From: Crocinitomicaceae bacterium
GTDB taxonomy: Bacteria > Bacteroidota > Bacteroidia > Flavobacteriales_D > Crocinitomicaceae
Direction of reading: 5' to 3'
Length of the DNA: 64,000 bases
NCBI GenBank assembly: GCA_016719925.1
Contig: JADJYC010000002.1
Location: 817,298 to 881,297, forward strand
Positions 48,172-58,559 of the stretch are shown here, piece after piece. Position numbers and translations under genes: made by a program. The stretch's first letter is position 1, and each line of letters opens with the position of its first letter. Below the pieces are notes generated by a model, which saw only the letters and a program-made list of their open reading frames with translations, had not been told where the DNA came from and searched no databases.

Positions 48172-49766
48172 ATGAATCTTTACCATAAAAAACAACGCTG
48201 GAAAATTGCTTTATTGGGCACGGCTATTTTGCTGGTAGTAATGTCTATCTGGTTTTCTTATCGTATTGTAAATAAAGTACAGCAGCGGGAGGTAGACAGA
48301 ATTCAGCAGTGGGCTGAAGGTGTGAAACGAAAATCAGAATTGGTAAACTTAACCAATCACGCATTTGAAGAATTAACTCAGGCGTTGTCAGAAATTCAGA
48401 AGAATGATCTGAGAACGGTTCAAATGTGGGTAGATGCCATTGAAGAAGCAAACCGGCCGCTGGATGACTATTCATTTGTAGTTAAAATTCTTGGTGAGGT
48501 TTCTACTGTACCAATGATTGTTACAGACATGGAAGAAAATATTGTTTCTTCTTACAATATGTCAGGGCTCGATTCTGCTATCATTCAAGAAATCCGAATA
48601 ACATATAGTGGTGCGGCAAAAAGTTTCAGAGACTCACTTTTTAGAGTTTCAAAAAAAGACAGCCTCATATCTTTTCTTCCGGTATGGAAAAAAAATCATG
48701 ATCCAATAGAAATGGATTTATATCTGAGTGAAAAGCAGAAAGTGTTTTATTTTGACTCCGTCTTTTTCAAGACTGAAAAGCTGGACATGTTAAAGTACAG
48801 CCGTGATTCGCTTGTTGAAGCGTTTAGTGATGAGCTGGTGAACAATGAATATTTGGTACCCGTAGTTTTTATTCATGCAGATACAAGAGAAATAATTTCA
48901 ACCAACAGGCCGGCATTTGACGGAAGAACTGATCAGGTAAGCAATAACGAATTGCCTTCCGATGATTCCATTCTTGTTGATTTGGGAGGGAACAGTAAGG
49001 GCGTAATCTATTACGAACATTCTCCTGAACTGACTCAAATGCGCTATTTTCCATTTGTGCAGTTTTTTATGATTGGTTTGTTTATACTGATTGCTTATCT
49101 GGTATTCAGTACGTTCAGAAAAGCAGAACAAGATCAGGTTTGGGTGGGGATGGCAAAAGAAACAGCGCACCAGCTGGGCACGCCTATTTCATCGCTCATG
49201 GCCTGGAATGAACTGTTGGAAGCTCAGGGTGTGGACAAAAATATTACTGTTGAAATTCACAAGGATATAGACAGATTGAACACGGTAACAAACCGGTTCT
49301 CCAAAATTGGTTCTGAAGCTGTATTGCAAGATCTGGAGTTGGCACCGGTAGTTCAGCATGCGTTTGAATATCTTCAAAGAGAATTTCAAACAAGGTGGTT
49401 TGTGAATTTATTTCTGAAGCGGATGGGATGAATGCAAAATTAAATCCTGCCTTATTGGAATGGGTGATTGAAAATTTGGTGAAAAATGCTGTAGATGCTA
49501 TGGAAGGATCAGGAAAAATTTCTGTACGCGTACATCCTTTTGAAGATGACCTGATGATTGATATAACGGATAACGGCAAAGGAATTCCTCCAAAGAAACT
49601 GAAAACTGTTTTTGAACCCGGTTATACAACCAAACTGCGTGGCTGGGGATTGGGTTTATCGCTCGCTAAAAGAATTGTTGAAGATTTTCACAAAGGAAAA
49701 ATAGCGGTGCTTAAATCTGAACCAGGTATCGGAACCACGTTTAGAATTACGCTGAAACAAGTGTAA
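48172..49766 (+). CDS. membrane sensor histidine kinase, one frameshift
   Basis: A helix near residue 13-31 (ALLGTAILLVVMSIWFSYRI) and another near 295-315 (FFMIGLFILIAYLVFSTF) flank a long periplasmic sensor region. The phosphoacceptor box is AKETAHQLGTPISSLMAW. After a frameshift near 49400 the ATPase half follows: N box LEWVIENLVKNAVDAMEG, G1 DITDNGKGIP, F box FEPGYTTK and G2 WGLGLSLAKRIV. NKVVCEFISEADGMNAK bridges the break. No response regulator is next to it, so it may be an orphan. Rebuilt length about 530 residues. Confidence 0.83.
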
Positions 49767-50164
49767 TTATTTTTTCTCCTGACAGATTTCTATCAGAACG
49801 CCATTCGTTGATTTTGGATGCAGGAATGCAATGCGTTTGTTGTCTGCCCCGTCTTTTGGAGTTTTATGAATCATTTCAAATCCTTCTTTTTTCAGACGTT
49901 CAATTTCTTTATCTATATCTTGAACTTCAAATGCAAGGTGATGGATTCCTTCTCCTTTTTTTTCTATGAATTTTGCAATTGTACTATCTGGATTTGTTGC
50001 CTGAAGTAATTCTATTTTACTTTCCCCGGTTTTAAAAAAAGAAGTGATCACTCCTTCTGATTTTACTTCTTCACTTTTATATGGGGACTGATTAAATAAT
50101 GCAGTAAAAGCAAATTGGATTTTTCAATATCCCTAACAGCTATGCCAATGTGTTCAAGTTTCAT
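49767..50164 (-). CDS. mce: methylmalonyl-CoA epimerase, one frameshift
   Basis: VOC-family enzyme that interconverts methylmalonyl-CoA epimers. The start is ATG 50164 (KLEHIGIAVRDIEKSN) with a metal-ligand His. After a lost T near 50110 the reading continues ALFNQSPYKSEEVKSEG, then GESKIELLQATNPDSTIAKF, EGIHHLAFEVQDID (His) and NGVLIEICQ (Glu). Length about 132 residues is normal. It abuts the convergent kinase stop. It would serve propionate or methylmalonyl-CoA metabolism. Error is likely. Confidence 0.88.
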
Positions 50165-50181
50165 AACAATGGATTAAAAAA

Positions 50182-50209
50182 ATCCCGGATCACATAAGCA
50201 ATCCGGGAT
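50182..50209 (-). terminator. terminator after the secreted paralog
   Basis: Stems ATCCCGGAT (50182-50190) and ATCCGGGAT (50201-50209) with a ten-base loop. Read on the minus strand it is followed by a T run, ending the gene that stops at 50233 before the mce start. Confidence 0.78.
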
Positions 50210-50232
50210 CAGTATTTTTCTTTCAGATCAAA

Positions 50233-51043
50233 TCAGATCTTCACAAATTTTTCATTCTTATTGTCATAATTGATATAGTACGCTCCCTTTTTCAGGTTTG
50301 TACAATCAACTTCTGACCCAACTCCTTTTTTAACGATGTTTCCATAAGCATCGTAGATCTCATATTTAGTCTCTACAGATGAACCGTCAGCAATAAACTT
50401 AATAACGTCTTTCACTTTTAACGGAGTAATTGTTGGCTCCTTTACACCTGATGGAGTAAAAGTGGTTTCCGGTGATGGACGTTTTTTCCGGTGTGGTCTG
50501 TCTGTACTACGCGTACTTTATTCTCGCCTGAGTGAGGAGATACATAAAACTGTATTTATTCGGTCCCTCAGTTCCAAGTCCGTCTACTTCACCAATGGCC
50601 ACCCATTTATTCCAGCGGTATTGTTCTATGGTAAAGGTAAGTTTTCCAGATTCTCCGGTAGTTGTCCAGGTAAGCGTTCCATCAGGTGTACAGGAGATTC
50701 CTCCGTCTGCTACAACAAATGTACTTTTTGGAAGAAGTACTTCCGGATTTAAAATTTTCGGTTTGCATCCGATTCCATGTTCCAGTACAATAAACACCGC
50801 GTCACCGATTTTCAGATTAAATTCAGCGAAGTTTATTTCAAACGCACTTGATTGAATTCCATCTGAAATTGGGTCACCGTTTACAGTTGCATTCGTAACA
50901 CAAAAACCAAATCCATCTTCATCTTCAGGATTCTGGATGAACAAATTCTTCCCCTGATAATGACCTTCAATTGACAAATCTGCAAATGATGAATAGGAAG
51001 CCCCTAGAAAAAGTAAGAGTAAATAACTGTTTTTCAACATCAT
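50233..51043 (-). CDS. secreted cysteine-rich protein, paralog of the 14330-15148 gene, frameshifted
   Basis: Start ATG 51043 (MLKNSYLLLLFLGASYSSF signal, then ADLSIEGHYQGKNLFIQNP). The domain layout matches the 14330 protein: EDGFGFC, GIGCKPKILNPEVLLPKSTF, CTPDGTLTWTTTGESGK and YRWNKWVAIGEVDG. After frameshifts near 50530 and 50470 the text continues SPHSGENKVRVVQTDHTGK, and ends YEIYDAYGNIVKKG and LKKGAYYINYDNKNEKF, a T9SS-like tail. The middle CDACPEP of its paralog is replaced by a Thr/Pro-rich linker. Function unknown; probably exported by T9SS. Confidence 0.7.
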
Positions 51044-51198
51044 AGCTTTATTTAAAAACCTTGTAAGCTCAAAAGTTAGTGCAATATTAAAACTAACTTT
51101 CAACAAAAACAAGACAAACCAACATTTTTTTCTACGAATCCTCATAATTCATAGCTGTTTAAAAAAGGTACTTCGATGACAGTGTAAAAAAATTGATT

Positions 51199-51206
51199 TA
51201 TATTTG
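51199..51206 (+). promoter_or_regulatory. -7 promoter element TATATTTG
   Basis: TATATTTG matches TAnnTTTG and lies 39 bases before the ATG of the binding-protein gene at 51246. Confidence 0.5.
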
Positions 51207-51245
51207 GCGTATTATCGAAACCCATTCGGTTTATCCGAAAAGCCT

Positions 51246-52991
51246 ATGCGTAAAAATTGGATCTATTTATCGCTGCTGTTCCTCTGGCCTTATTGATTGG
51301 CTGCAGTGGTTCTGGCGATGATGCGGACAATCAGGTTGAAGATCAAGACCTGTATGGTGGCGTATTTAAAATGCCCATTGGGAAGTTACTTCACACCCAT
51401 TCGTGTAGTTGAGGTGCAAAAACTTGAAACTGCTCAGGTTTACGATCAGGTTTTTGAAGGGCTCGTCAAATACAATCCCAAGTCACTAGAAATTGAACCG
51501 GCTCTGGCCAAAGAATGGAGCGTGTCTCCTGATGGACTAACCTATACATTCACGCTGGAAGAGGAAGTTTATTTCCACGATAACGAATGTTTTGACGGAG
51601 GCAAAGGAAGAAAGATGACTCCTGAAGATGTAGTTTATACATTCAAAACAATCTACACTCCGGGCCCTGAAAACCGGGCATATTATACTTTCAAAAATAC
51701 AATTGCCGGTGGTGATGATTTCTATAGTGGAAAGGCAACAGAGATTAGCGGAATAAAAGCTGAAGGCAATACGGTAGTGTTTCAACTGGTTGAACCAAGC
51801 ACAATATTTCTGCAGAAAATGGCAGCTGTTTTTGGTGTAATTGTTCCTAAAGAAGCGGTTGAAGCGGCTGATTTTACGCCGGTTGGAACTGGTCCGTTCA
51901 TTTATGACAAAAAGAATTCGACATCTGAAGTTGTGCGTCTTGCAAAAAATCCAAATTATCATGGGAAAGATGTAAATGGAAATCCACTGCCATACCTTGA
52001 CAGTGTTGTATTTAAATATTATGAACACGGTGAAGATCCGATGGAGCTTTTCTGGGCCGGAGATATGAGTTATATTCCAAACGTTCCGGTGACCAAAATA
52101 TCTGAAGTTCTTGAAGAAAAAATCGGTGATTTTGAAAGTAAACCGCCAAAATACATTTTGATTTCTGAGCCACAGCTATCAACTACGTACCTTGAGTTTA
52201 ACATGACTAACAAAACGTTGAAAAATAAAAAAGTACGTAAAGCAATTAATCATGCCATCAACCGCCAGAAATTGGTCGAAAAAATAATGAAAAATCAGGC
52301 GTATGAAATTGGTAAGTTTGGAATGACACCGCCATTGCCTAAAATTTTCAAGGATTATGATTTCGAAGGAATTGAAGATGTTTCTTATCAGTATAATCCT
52401 GAACTGGCAAAACAACTTTTAGCTGAAGCCGGATATCCTGACGGAAAAGGATTTCCAACACTTTCTTTCCAGTTCCGGTTAGGAAATGATCATTATCTGG
52501 TTGCGTCTGAAATTCAGAATCAGCTGCGCAGTGTTCTAAATATAAACATTGAAATTGAAGCGATTGAATTCAATGATCTGATCGAAAATCAGGGACATGG
52601 ACGTGCAGATATTTTCCGTACAACCTGGTTCGGGGATTATCCAAGTCCGGAAACATGGTTACTCAATGCGTATGGAAAAATTGTTCCGTCTGACCGCAGT
52701 TTACCATCTTACGTAAACAGTGCAAGATTTCAGAATGCTGAATTTGACAAGTTATTTGAAGAAGGTGTGCATGCGTCAAGCGTGGAAGAATCTTATAAGG
52801 CATTTGCTGCGGCTGAAAAAGTATTGATGGATGAAGCTCCGTTTATCGTTTTGTGGTATGGTGAAGATATGATGCTTGTACAATCAAATGTACGTGATCT
52901 TGAAACCAACGGAATGAGATACCTGGATCTGAGAAGTGTTTACTTCAAAGAGCCAACCGCTGAAGAATATTCAGAAAAGAAAGAAAATTAA
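51246..52991 (+). CDS. oligopeptide-type ABC transporter substrate-binding lipoprotein, frameshifts near the start
   Basis: Solute-binding protein family 5 (OppA/DppA/NikA type), about 580 residues. The true N-terminus is MRKNWIYLSLLF, then a frame change gives ALLIGCSGSGDD (lipobox LIGC) and a second change near 51380 gives GSYFTPIRVVEVQ. The rest is intact: VYDQVFEGLVKYNP, AKEWSVSPDGLTYTFTLEE, GTGPFIYDKKNS and KVRKAINHAINRQKLVEKIM. Permease and ATPase genes are not adjacent, so it may be orphaned. Ligand, probably a peptide, is inferred. Confidence 0.85.
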
Positions 52992-52997
52992 TTTCAG

Positions 52998-53025
52998 CGT
53001 CCGCCTCAGCGCGGACGTTTTTTTT
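52998..53025 (+). terminator. terminator between the binding protein gene and hemW
   Basis: Stems CGTCCGC (52998-53004) and GCGGACG (53011-53017), then eight T residues. The T run ends right at the hemW start codon. Confidence 0.8.
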
Positions 53026-54147
53026 ATGGCTGGTATCTACATTCATATTCCTTACTGTAAAGTGAAATGCCATTATTGTGATTTTCATTTTTCAACACAG
53101 ACGGATTCTGTTTCTGAAATGATCCGGGCAATTTGTTCTGAAATTGAAATCAGAAAATCATATCTCCAAAGTCAAAAGATTGAAACAATTTATTTTGGGG
53201 GAGGAACCCCCGGTTTTATTCCCGAAAAATTTCTGAAAGAAATTCTGGATAAAATTTATAATTCTTTTGCAGTAGACGCTGATGCTGAAATAACTGTGGA
53301 ATGCAATCCGGATGATATAACTGAAGACCGTGTAAAGGCTTTTGCTGAAATGGGTGTAAACCGCTTCAGTCTTGGGGTTCAGTCTTTTGATAATGATGTA
53401 CTCAAATTCATGAACAGGGCGCATGATGCAGATCAGATTTATCATGCAGTTGAAATAGCAAAGAAGGCTGATTTTCAAAATATCACACTTGATTTAATTT
53501 ATGGAATTCCGGAAAAAGATCTCAACTATTGGAAAAGGCAGCTGAATGAATTTTACAATCTTGAACTTCCTCATCTTTCATCGTATTCACTGACCATTGA
53601 ACCTAAAACATTTTTTGGTGCACAACAAAAAACAGGAAAACTTTTTTCAAAAGCTGACGAGCTGGTTTTGAAAGAATTTCAATTCCTTATGGATTCTTCT
53701 AGGGACAACGGATTTGAGCAATATGAAATTTCAAACTTTGCAAAACCGGGATATATTTCCAGACATAATTCATCCTACTGGCTTGGGAAACATTATCTGG
53801 GCATTGGCCCTTCAGCGCATTCGTATAACGGAAGTGATCGGGGCTGGAACGTTTCTAATAATGCGGTTTATATCCGTTCTATCAAAGAGCATTCTGAATT
53901 TCATACCAGAGAAAAACTCACAACAGAAAATAAATGCAATGATTACTTGCTGACCAGATTGCGCACAAAATGGGGAATTGATCTGGATGATCTGAATTTC
54001 ATTGAAGAGAAACGTCAAAATATTCTCAAAAGAAAAACTGAAAATTACTGCAGAGAAGGGTTGCTTATCAATTCAGGAACTGCGCTGGTACTCTCAGATA
54101 TCGGCAAATATCAGGCTGATGGCATTGCAGCCGATTTGTTTATATGA
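53026..54147 (+). CDS. hemW: radical SAM protein HemW
   Basis: Heme chaperone of the oxygen-independent coproporphyrinogen oxidase-like group. From ATG 53026 it reads AGIYIHIPYCKVKCHYCDFH, with the CxxxCxxC iron-sulfur motif. Then come ETIYFGGGTPGFIP, ITVECNPDDI, RFSLGVQSFDNDVLKFMNR and LDLIYGIPEKDL. The C-terminal part includes QYEISNFAKPGYISRHNSSY and WNVSNNAVYI. Length 373 residues is normal for HemW. The frame continues upstream without a natural start, so the first ATG after the terminator is preferred. Frame intact. Confidence 0.9.
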   Translation: MAGIYIHIPYCKVKCHYCDFHFSTQTDSVSEMIRAICSEIEIRKSYLQSQKIETIYFGGGTPGFIPEKFLKEILDKIYNSFAVDADAEITVECNPDDITEDRVKAFAEMGVNRFSLGVQSFDNDVLKFMNRAHDADQIYHAVEIAKKADFQNITLDLIYGIPEKDLNYWKRQLNEFYNLELPHLSSYSLTIEPKTFFGAQQKTGKLFSKADELVLKEFQFLMDSSRDNGFEQYEISNFAKPGYISRHNSSYWLGKHYLGIGPSAHSYNGSDRGWNVSNNAVYIRSIKEHSEFHTREKLTTENKCNDYLLTRLRTKWGIDLDDLNFIEEKRQNILKRKTENYCREGLLINSGTALVLSDIGKYQADGIAADLFI

Positions 54148-54181
54148 TGTATTCAACTTCTTTCTGCTGATAAAATTGATG

Positions 54182-54189
54182 TACTTTTG
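54182..54189 (+). promoter_or_regulatory. -7 promoter element TACTTTTG before msrC
   Basis: TACTTTTG fits TAnnTTTG, ten bases before the ATG at 54199. No clear -33. Confidence 0.45.
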
Positions 54190-54198
54190 TATTGCTTT

Positions 54199-54691
54199 AT
54201 GGCTGAAGAGTTAAGCATTTCCGGTAATACACGTGAGCAAAAGTATAAGTCACTTTTACCTCAGTTGAAATCACTTTTGGCAGGAGAAGATGATGCGGTT
54301 GCAAATGCGGCCAATATTTCAGCTGCACTTAGACAAGCCTTTGGATTTTTTTGGGTTGGATTTTATTTTGTGAAAAATAACGAGTTGGTCCTTGGGCCCT
54401 TTCAGGGCGATATTGCCTGCACCAGAATTCAAAAGGGAAGAGGTGTATGCGGAACAGCCTGGGAAAAAGGAAACCGTAATTGTTGAAGATGTGGAGCTGT
54501 TTCCTAGTCACATTGCATGTAGTTCTTTGAGTAAATCAGAAATTGTTGTACCGGTGTTCTATAAAAATGAAGTGATTGCTGTCATTGATGTTGACAGTGA
54601 TAAATTAAATGATTTCAGTGAAACAGATAAAATATATCTGGAACAAATTGCGTTACTCTGGGTTGAACGTATTTCTGATTTATCTTGGTAA
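54199..54691 (+). CDS. msrC: free methionine-R-sulfoxide reductase, one frameshift
   Basis: GAF-domain enzyme that reduces free methionine sulfoxide. From ATG 54199: AEELSISGNTREQKYKSLLP, FWVGFYFVKNNELVLGPFQG and the cysteine region IACTRIQKGRGVCGTAW. A lost A after EK shifts the frame; it resumes KETVIVEDVELFPSHIACSS, keeping the third Cys. The C-terminus is VVPVFYKNEVIAVIDVDSD. Rebuilt length about 164 residues is normal. The end overlaps the next gene by seven bases. Confidence 0.87.
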
Positions 54692-56268
54692 GAATTGCAG
54701 TCATAATATTGATTTTTTTTACAGCGGGATGCGCTCAGATAAATATGCTGACCGGCGGACCAGATGACGAGTTTGCACCTGCAGTAGATACAATCAAATC
54801 TTTTCCGTTGAATGGTGAGCTAAATTACGGCGGTGACCTGATTCATCTAAAATTTGACGAGTATATTGTTCTGGTAAAACCAACTGAGAACATCCTGATA
54901 ACTCCGCGTCCTGCAATCAACCCAACAATTGAGTCTCACAACAAAACACTTGAAATTATTTTCAATGAACCGTTGCTTGAAAACACCACTTACACAATTA
55001 ATTTTAATGGTGCGGTTGCTGACCTGACAGAAAAGAATGACTCTGTTTTTCAATACGTTTTTTCAACGGGAAATTATATTGATTCTCTTTCGCTTAAAGG
55101 GAAAGTCACAGATGGTTTTACTAATAATCCTTCATCGGATATGCTGGTTGCGCTGTATCCGTTTTCCAATGAAATTCAATTTGATTCTGTTCCCTATAAA
55201 CTGAAACCTACCTATATATGTCAAACAGATAAATCAGGGAATTTTCAGCTGAATTATCTGAAGTATGGCGTATATTATTTATTTGCAATTGCAGATAAAA
55301 ACAAAAATCTTTTGCTGGATGAAGGAGAAGCTTTCGCTTTTTTACCCTCACGAACAATTTTGGTAAACGCTAAAAATACGCATGCTGATCTCAAATCATT
55401 CTTGCCTGAATCTTCTGTCTGCAAAATCGAAGAAATTTCATTTACTTCACCCGGAAAATTATCATTAACGCTTAGCAATGAGCCTGTCGATTTTTCGATA
55501 TATACCTCCTGTGACCTATTACAGGAACAAACCGGAAAAAAAGATTCACTTGTGTACTGGCTTGCTGAGCCCCCGGTACCCAAAATGAAATTTATATGTA
55601 CTCTGGAAGGTTTGTCTGACACTTTAAAACCACTTTACAAAAACATAGACATTTCAAATCAGTTAAAGTGCACTGATAATTTAACAGGAGGTAAACTAAT
55701 GCCAATGCAGCTATTTGCCTTAACATTCTCACAACCATTGAAGACTGACTTAATTGATACTTCAGGTATCAGAATATTTGATGAGGACTCATCATTTATA
55801 CCTTATACATTTAAAATTGTAAATCTGAAAACAATTGAATTCGAATTTGACATGAAGGGAAAATATTCGCTTGAACTGGATTCTGCAGCAGTAAAGTCAA
55901 TTTATGGAAATCCAAATTATCAAAAGCAGGTATTCAATATTGATAGGCATGATGTATCTTTTTATGGCTCATTGGTTATCAATACAGATTTTAATTCTGA
56001 ACATAATCTGCTGGTTTATTTATTAAATCAGAAATCAGAAATTGTTGATACGGTTGAGTTCTCCAAACAAATGATTTTTGAGCAACTACCACCGGGTCAT
56101 TATCAGATAATGCTTGTAGTGGATGAAAATAAAGATGGAAAATGGACCACCGGATCTATTCTATATTCCCGCGTTCCGGAAAAAGTTGTTTACTTTAATG
56201 AACTTATTAACGTAAAATCGAAATGGGAGCGTGAGGTGGATTGGATTTTAAACAAGGAAGATTTATAG
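54685..56268 (+). CDS. Ig-like domain lipoprotein
   Basis: A 527-residue lipoprotein starting at a TTG (VRIAVIILIFFTAGC, lipobox TAGC). Near residue 20 NMLTGGPDDEFAPAVD and later LHLKFDEYIVLVKP-like sequence mark the bacterial Ig-like (Big_5) domain. A SusD-unrelated beta-rich body contains LKGKVTDGFTNNPSSDMLV and later VVDENKDGKWTTGSIL. Function unknown; such lipoproteins are common on Bacteroidota surfaces. It overlaps msrC by seven bases and precedes the methyltransferase gene by six, so a shared transcript is likely. Frame intact. Confidence 0.78.
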   Translation: MVRIAVIILIFFTAGCAQINMLTGGPDDEFAPAVDTIKSFPLNGELNYGGDLIHLKFDEYIVLVKPTENILITPRPAINPTIESHNKTLEIIFNEPLLENTTYTINFNGAVADLTEKNDSVFQYVFSTGNYIDSLSLKGKVTDGFTNNPSSDMLVALYPFSNEIQFDSVPYKLKPTYICQTDKSGNFQLNYLKYGVYYLFAIADKNKNLLLDEGEAFAFLPSRTILVNAKNTHADLKSFLPESSVCKIEEISFTSPGKLSLTLSNEPVDFSIYTSCDLLQEQTGKKDSLVYWLAEPPVPKMKFICTLEGLSDTLKPLYKNIDISNQLKCTDNLTGGKLMPMQLFALTFSQPLKTDLIDTSGIRIFDEDSSFIPYTFKIVNLKTIEFEFDMKGKYSLELDSAAVKSIYGNPNYQKQVFNIDRHDVSFYGSLVINTDFNSEHNLLVYLLNQKSEIVDTVEFSKQMIFEQLPPGHYQIMLVVDENKDGKWTTGSILYSRVPEKVVYFNELINVKSKWEREVDWILNKEDL

Positions 56269-56274
56269 GCAGAA

Positions 56275-57132
56275 ATGGGTTGGATCAAAGATTTTCTCAA
56301 ACGTAAGTTTTACATTCTGAAGGTGCGCAACCGCTTTGCTGCAACTGTGCAGATAGGCCAGCGTCAATTATTTCTTCAATATCAGAATGCAAAAAAAAAT
56401 AATCAGCTGCCCGATTTCAACGATACTGGTTTCAGGGTTTTTTCTCAATTTGAAGAAGATGGGAAACTGCTTTTTATTCTGGCTATGACAGGAATGAAAA
56501 ATAAGACATTTCTTGAGATTGGTTCAGATGACGGAATAAACAGTAACTGCGCCAATCTGGTTTTCAATTTCGGATATCACGGATTGTTTCTGGATGGGAA
56601 TGAACGTGCTGTTAAAAGAGGAGAGGCGTTTTACAAAAAATATCCTCACCCTTACATGTATCAGCCAAAATTCAGATGCGCAAAAGTGACAGCTGAAAAC
56701 ATCAATTAGCTTGTCAGTGAAGCCGGTTTGAGTGGTGAAATAGATGTGCTTTCAATAGACATTGACGGAAATGATTATTGGATCTGGAATGCTTTGGAAG
56801 CAGTTCAGGCAAATGTGGTAATCATAGAAACGCATGTTGAATTTGGAATGCGAAATATTGTAGTGCCTTATGATCCAAACTACTTTTATCCTGGTAAACA
56901 TCCTGTCTATCATGGCGCATCACCGGTTGCAATGGTAAATCTTGCAAAGAAAAAGGGTTATCGGCTGGTTGGTGCAAATGAACTTGGATTCAATTTCATC
57001 TTTGTCAGGAATGGACTTGCAGATATTGAACTTCCTGAAGTTTCAGTTGAATCTGTTTTAAAACACCCTTCTGTGAAAGAATCATGGAAGCTGTTCGAAC
57101 CGGTTAAAGACTGGGATTATCTTGAGGGATAA
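56275..57132 (+). CDS. FkbM-like SAM-dependent methyltransferase, interrupted by an in-frame TAG
   Basis: Class I methyltransferase-like fold: motif I FLEIGSDDGINSNCANL, a later strand FGYHGLFLDGNER, and VLSIDIDGNDYWIWNAL. A TAG at 56707-56709 interrupts the frame between ENIN and LVSEAGLSGE, where Lys or Gln would fit. Unlike other broken genes here, both halves share one frame, so this is a substitution or a real nonsense change. Rebuilt length about 285 residues. Substrate unknown; polysaccharide or peptide O-methylation is typical of FkbM proteins. Confidence 0.62.
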
Positions 57133-57207
57133 TTTTTCTGATTGCATCATCTTGAAAAAAGCAGGTAATTGTTGAAAAGATATTCGCTCTCAAGGGCTTC
57201 CTATTTC

Positions 57208-57215
57208 TAATTTTG
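57208..57215 (+). promoter_or_regulatory. -7 promoter element TAATTTTG before purD
   Basis: TAATTTTG lies 19 bases before the purD ATG at 57235. No clear -33. Confidence 0.4.
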
Positions 57216-57234
57216 AAGCTACAAAAATTAAACA

Positions 57235-58515
57235 ATGAATGTACTAGTTTTAGGTTCCGGTGGAAGAGAGCATGCTGTGAGTTGGAAAATTGCGCAAAGC
57301 TCGCAGATTGACAAGCTTTTTATTGCGCCGGGAAATGCCGGTACCAATCAGGTTGGAATCAATATCGATATACAAACGGATGATTTTGAAGGCATCCGTG
57401 AGTTTTGTGCTGAGCAGAAAATCGATGTGGTTTTTGTTGGGCCTGAAGGTCCGCTAGTAAACGGAATTGTTGATTTTTTCAAAGCAAACAATGACATCGC
57501 GCATATTGCAGTAATTGGTCCGAATAAAGAAGCAGCCCAGCTTGAAGGCAGTAAAGATTTTGCAAAACGCTTCATGAAAAAATACAATATACCAACTGCA
57601 AAATATTTTCTGTTACCAAGAAAATCTGGAAGAGGGGTATGCATTTCTTGACACACTTAAAGGGCCGTATGTTTTGAAAGCAGATGGATTAGCTTCCGGA
57701 AAAGGAGTGTTGATTTTGAAAGCAGTGAAGGAAGCTAAAACAGAATTGAAAAATATGCTTGAGGGGAAATTTGGTGAAGCTTCCGCTAAGGTGGTGATTG
57801 AAGAATTTCTCAAAGGAATTGAGCTTTCTGTTTTTGTAATTACAGATGGTGTTTCCTATAAAATTCTTCCGGAAGCAAAAGATTATAAAAGAGTGGGCGA
57901 AGGTGATACAGGTTTGAATACTGGCGGAATGGGAGCCGTTTCTCCAGTGCCGTTTGCAGCGGGCGGATTTATGGATAAAGTAGAAAATCAGATCATCATA
58001 CCTACAATTAAAGGATTAAAAAGTGAAGGCATTGATTACAGAGGGTTTATCTTTTTTGGTTTGATAAATGTCAAAAATGATCCGTTTGTGATAGAATATA
58101 ATTGCCGGTTGGGTGATCCGGAAACAGAAGTGGGTGATTCCGAGATTAAAATCTGATTTAACAGAGTTGTTTGAAGCGTTGCATCGCAAGCACTTTCCTG
58201 AAAGGGATGTTGAATTTGATGAACGTGTTGCATCAACAGTTGCCAATGGTTTCTGGAGGATATCCTGAAAAATTTGAAAAAGAAAAAAGTGTGACAGGGT
58301 TAAATAATATTTTTGATTCGATGGTATTCCATGCTGGTACTAAACAGGACGGACCAGCTATTCTTACTGATGGAGGGCGGGTTTTATGTGTTACTTCTTT
58401 AGGTAAAAACCAGTTCCGTTCACTTGAAAAAACCTATGACAACGTGGCAAAAATTTCATTTGATAAAGCATATTACCGCAAAGACATCGGTTTTGATCTG
58501 GAAGAGGTTGAATAA
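57235..58515 (+). CDS. purD: phosphoribosylamine-glycine ligase, about four indels
   Basis: GAR synthetase of purine synthesis, ATP-grasp fold. Key parts: [55 protein letters not shown], the ATP-grasp [16 protein letters not shown] and [11 protein letters not shown], then [23 protein letters not shown]. Indels near 57620, 58130 and 58240 shift the frame, and conserved sequence resumes each time ([50 protein letters not shown]). The rebuilt length of about 425 residues is normal. An essential enzyme broken this way is most likely a sequence artefact. Confidence 0.9.
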
Positions 58516-58532
58516 CATTTTTAGTTTTTTCG

Positions 58533-58540
58533 TATATTTG
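58533..58540 (+). promoter_or_regulatory. -7 promoter element TATATTTG before the CNNM gene
   Basis: TATATTTG matches the consensus and lies 19 bases before the ATG at 58560. Confidence 0.5.
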
Positions 58541-58559
58541 ACCTGATATTTAGTCATCC

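Noticed and set aside
51537..52028. Long minus-strand ORF of 163 codons opposite the binding-protein gene
   Set aside because: The plus strand has clear conserved family-5 binding-protein sequence; the minus ORF shows none.
56707..56709. TAG recoding (a suppressor or Pyl-like system)
   Set aside because: Other genes in the window end normally at TAG, and no supporting genes are present; a point change is simpler.
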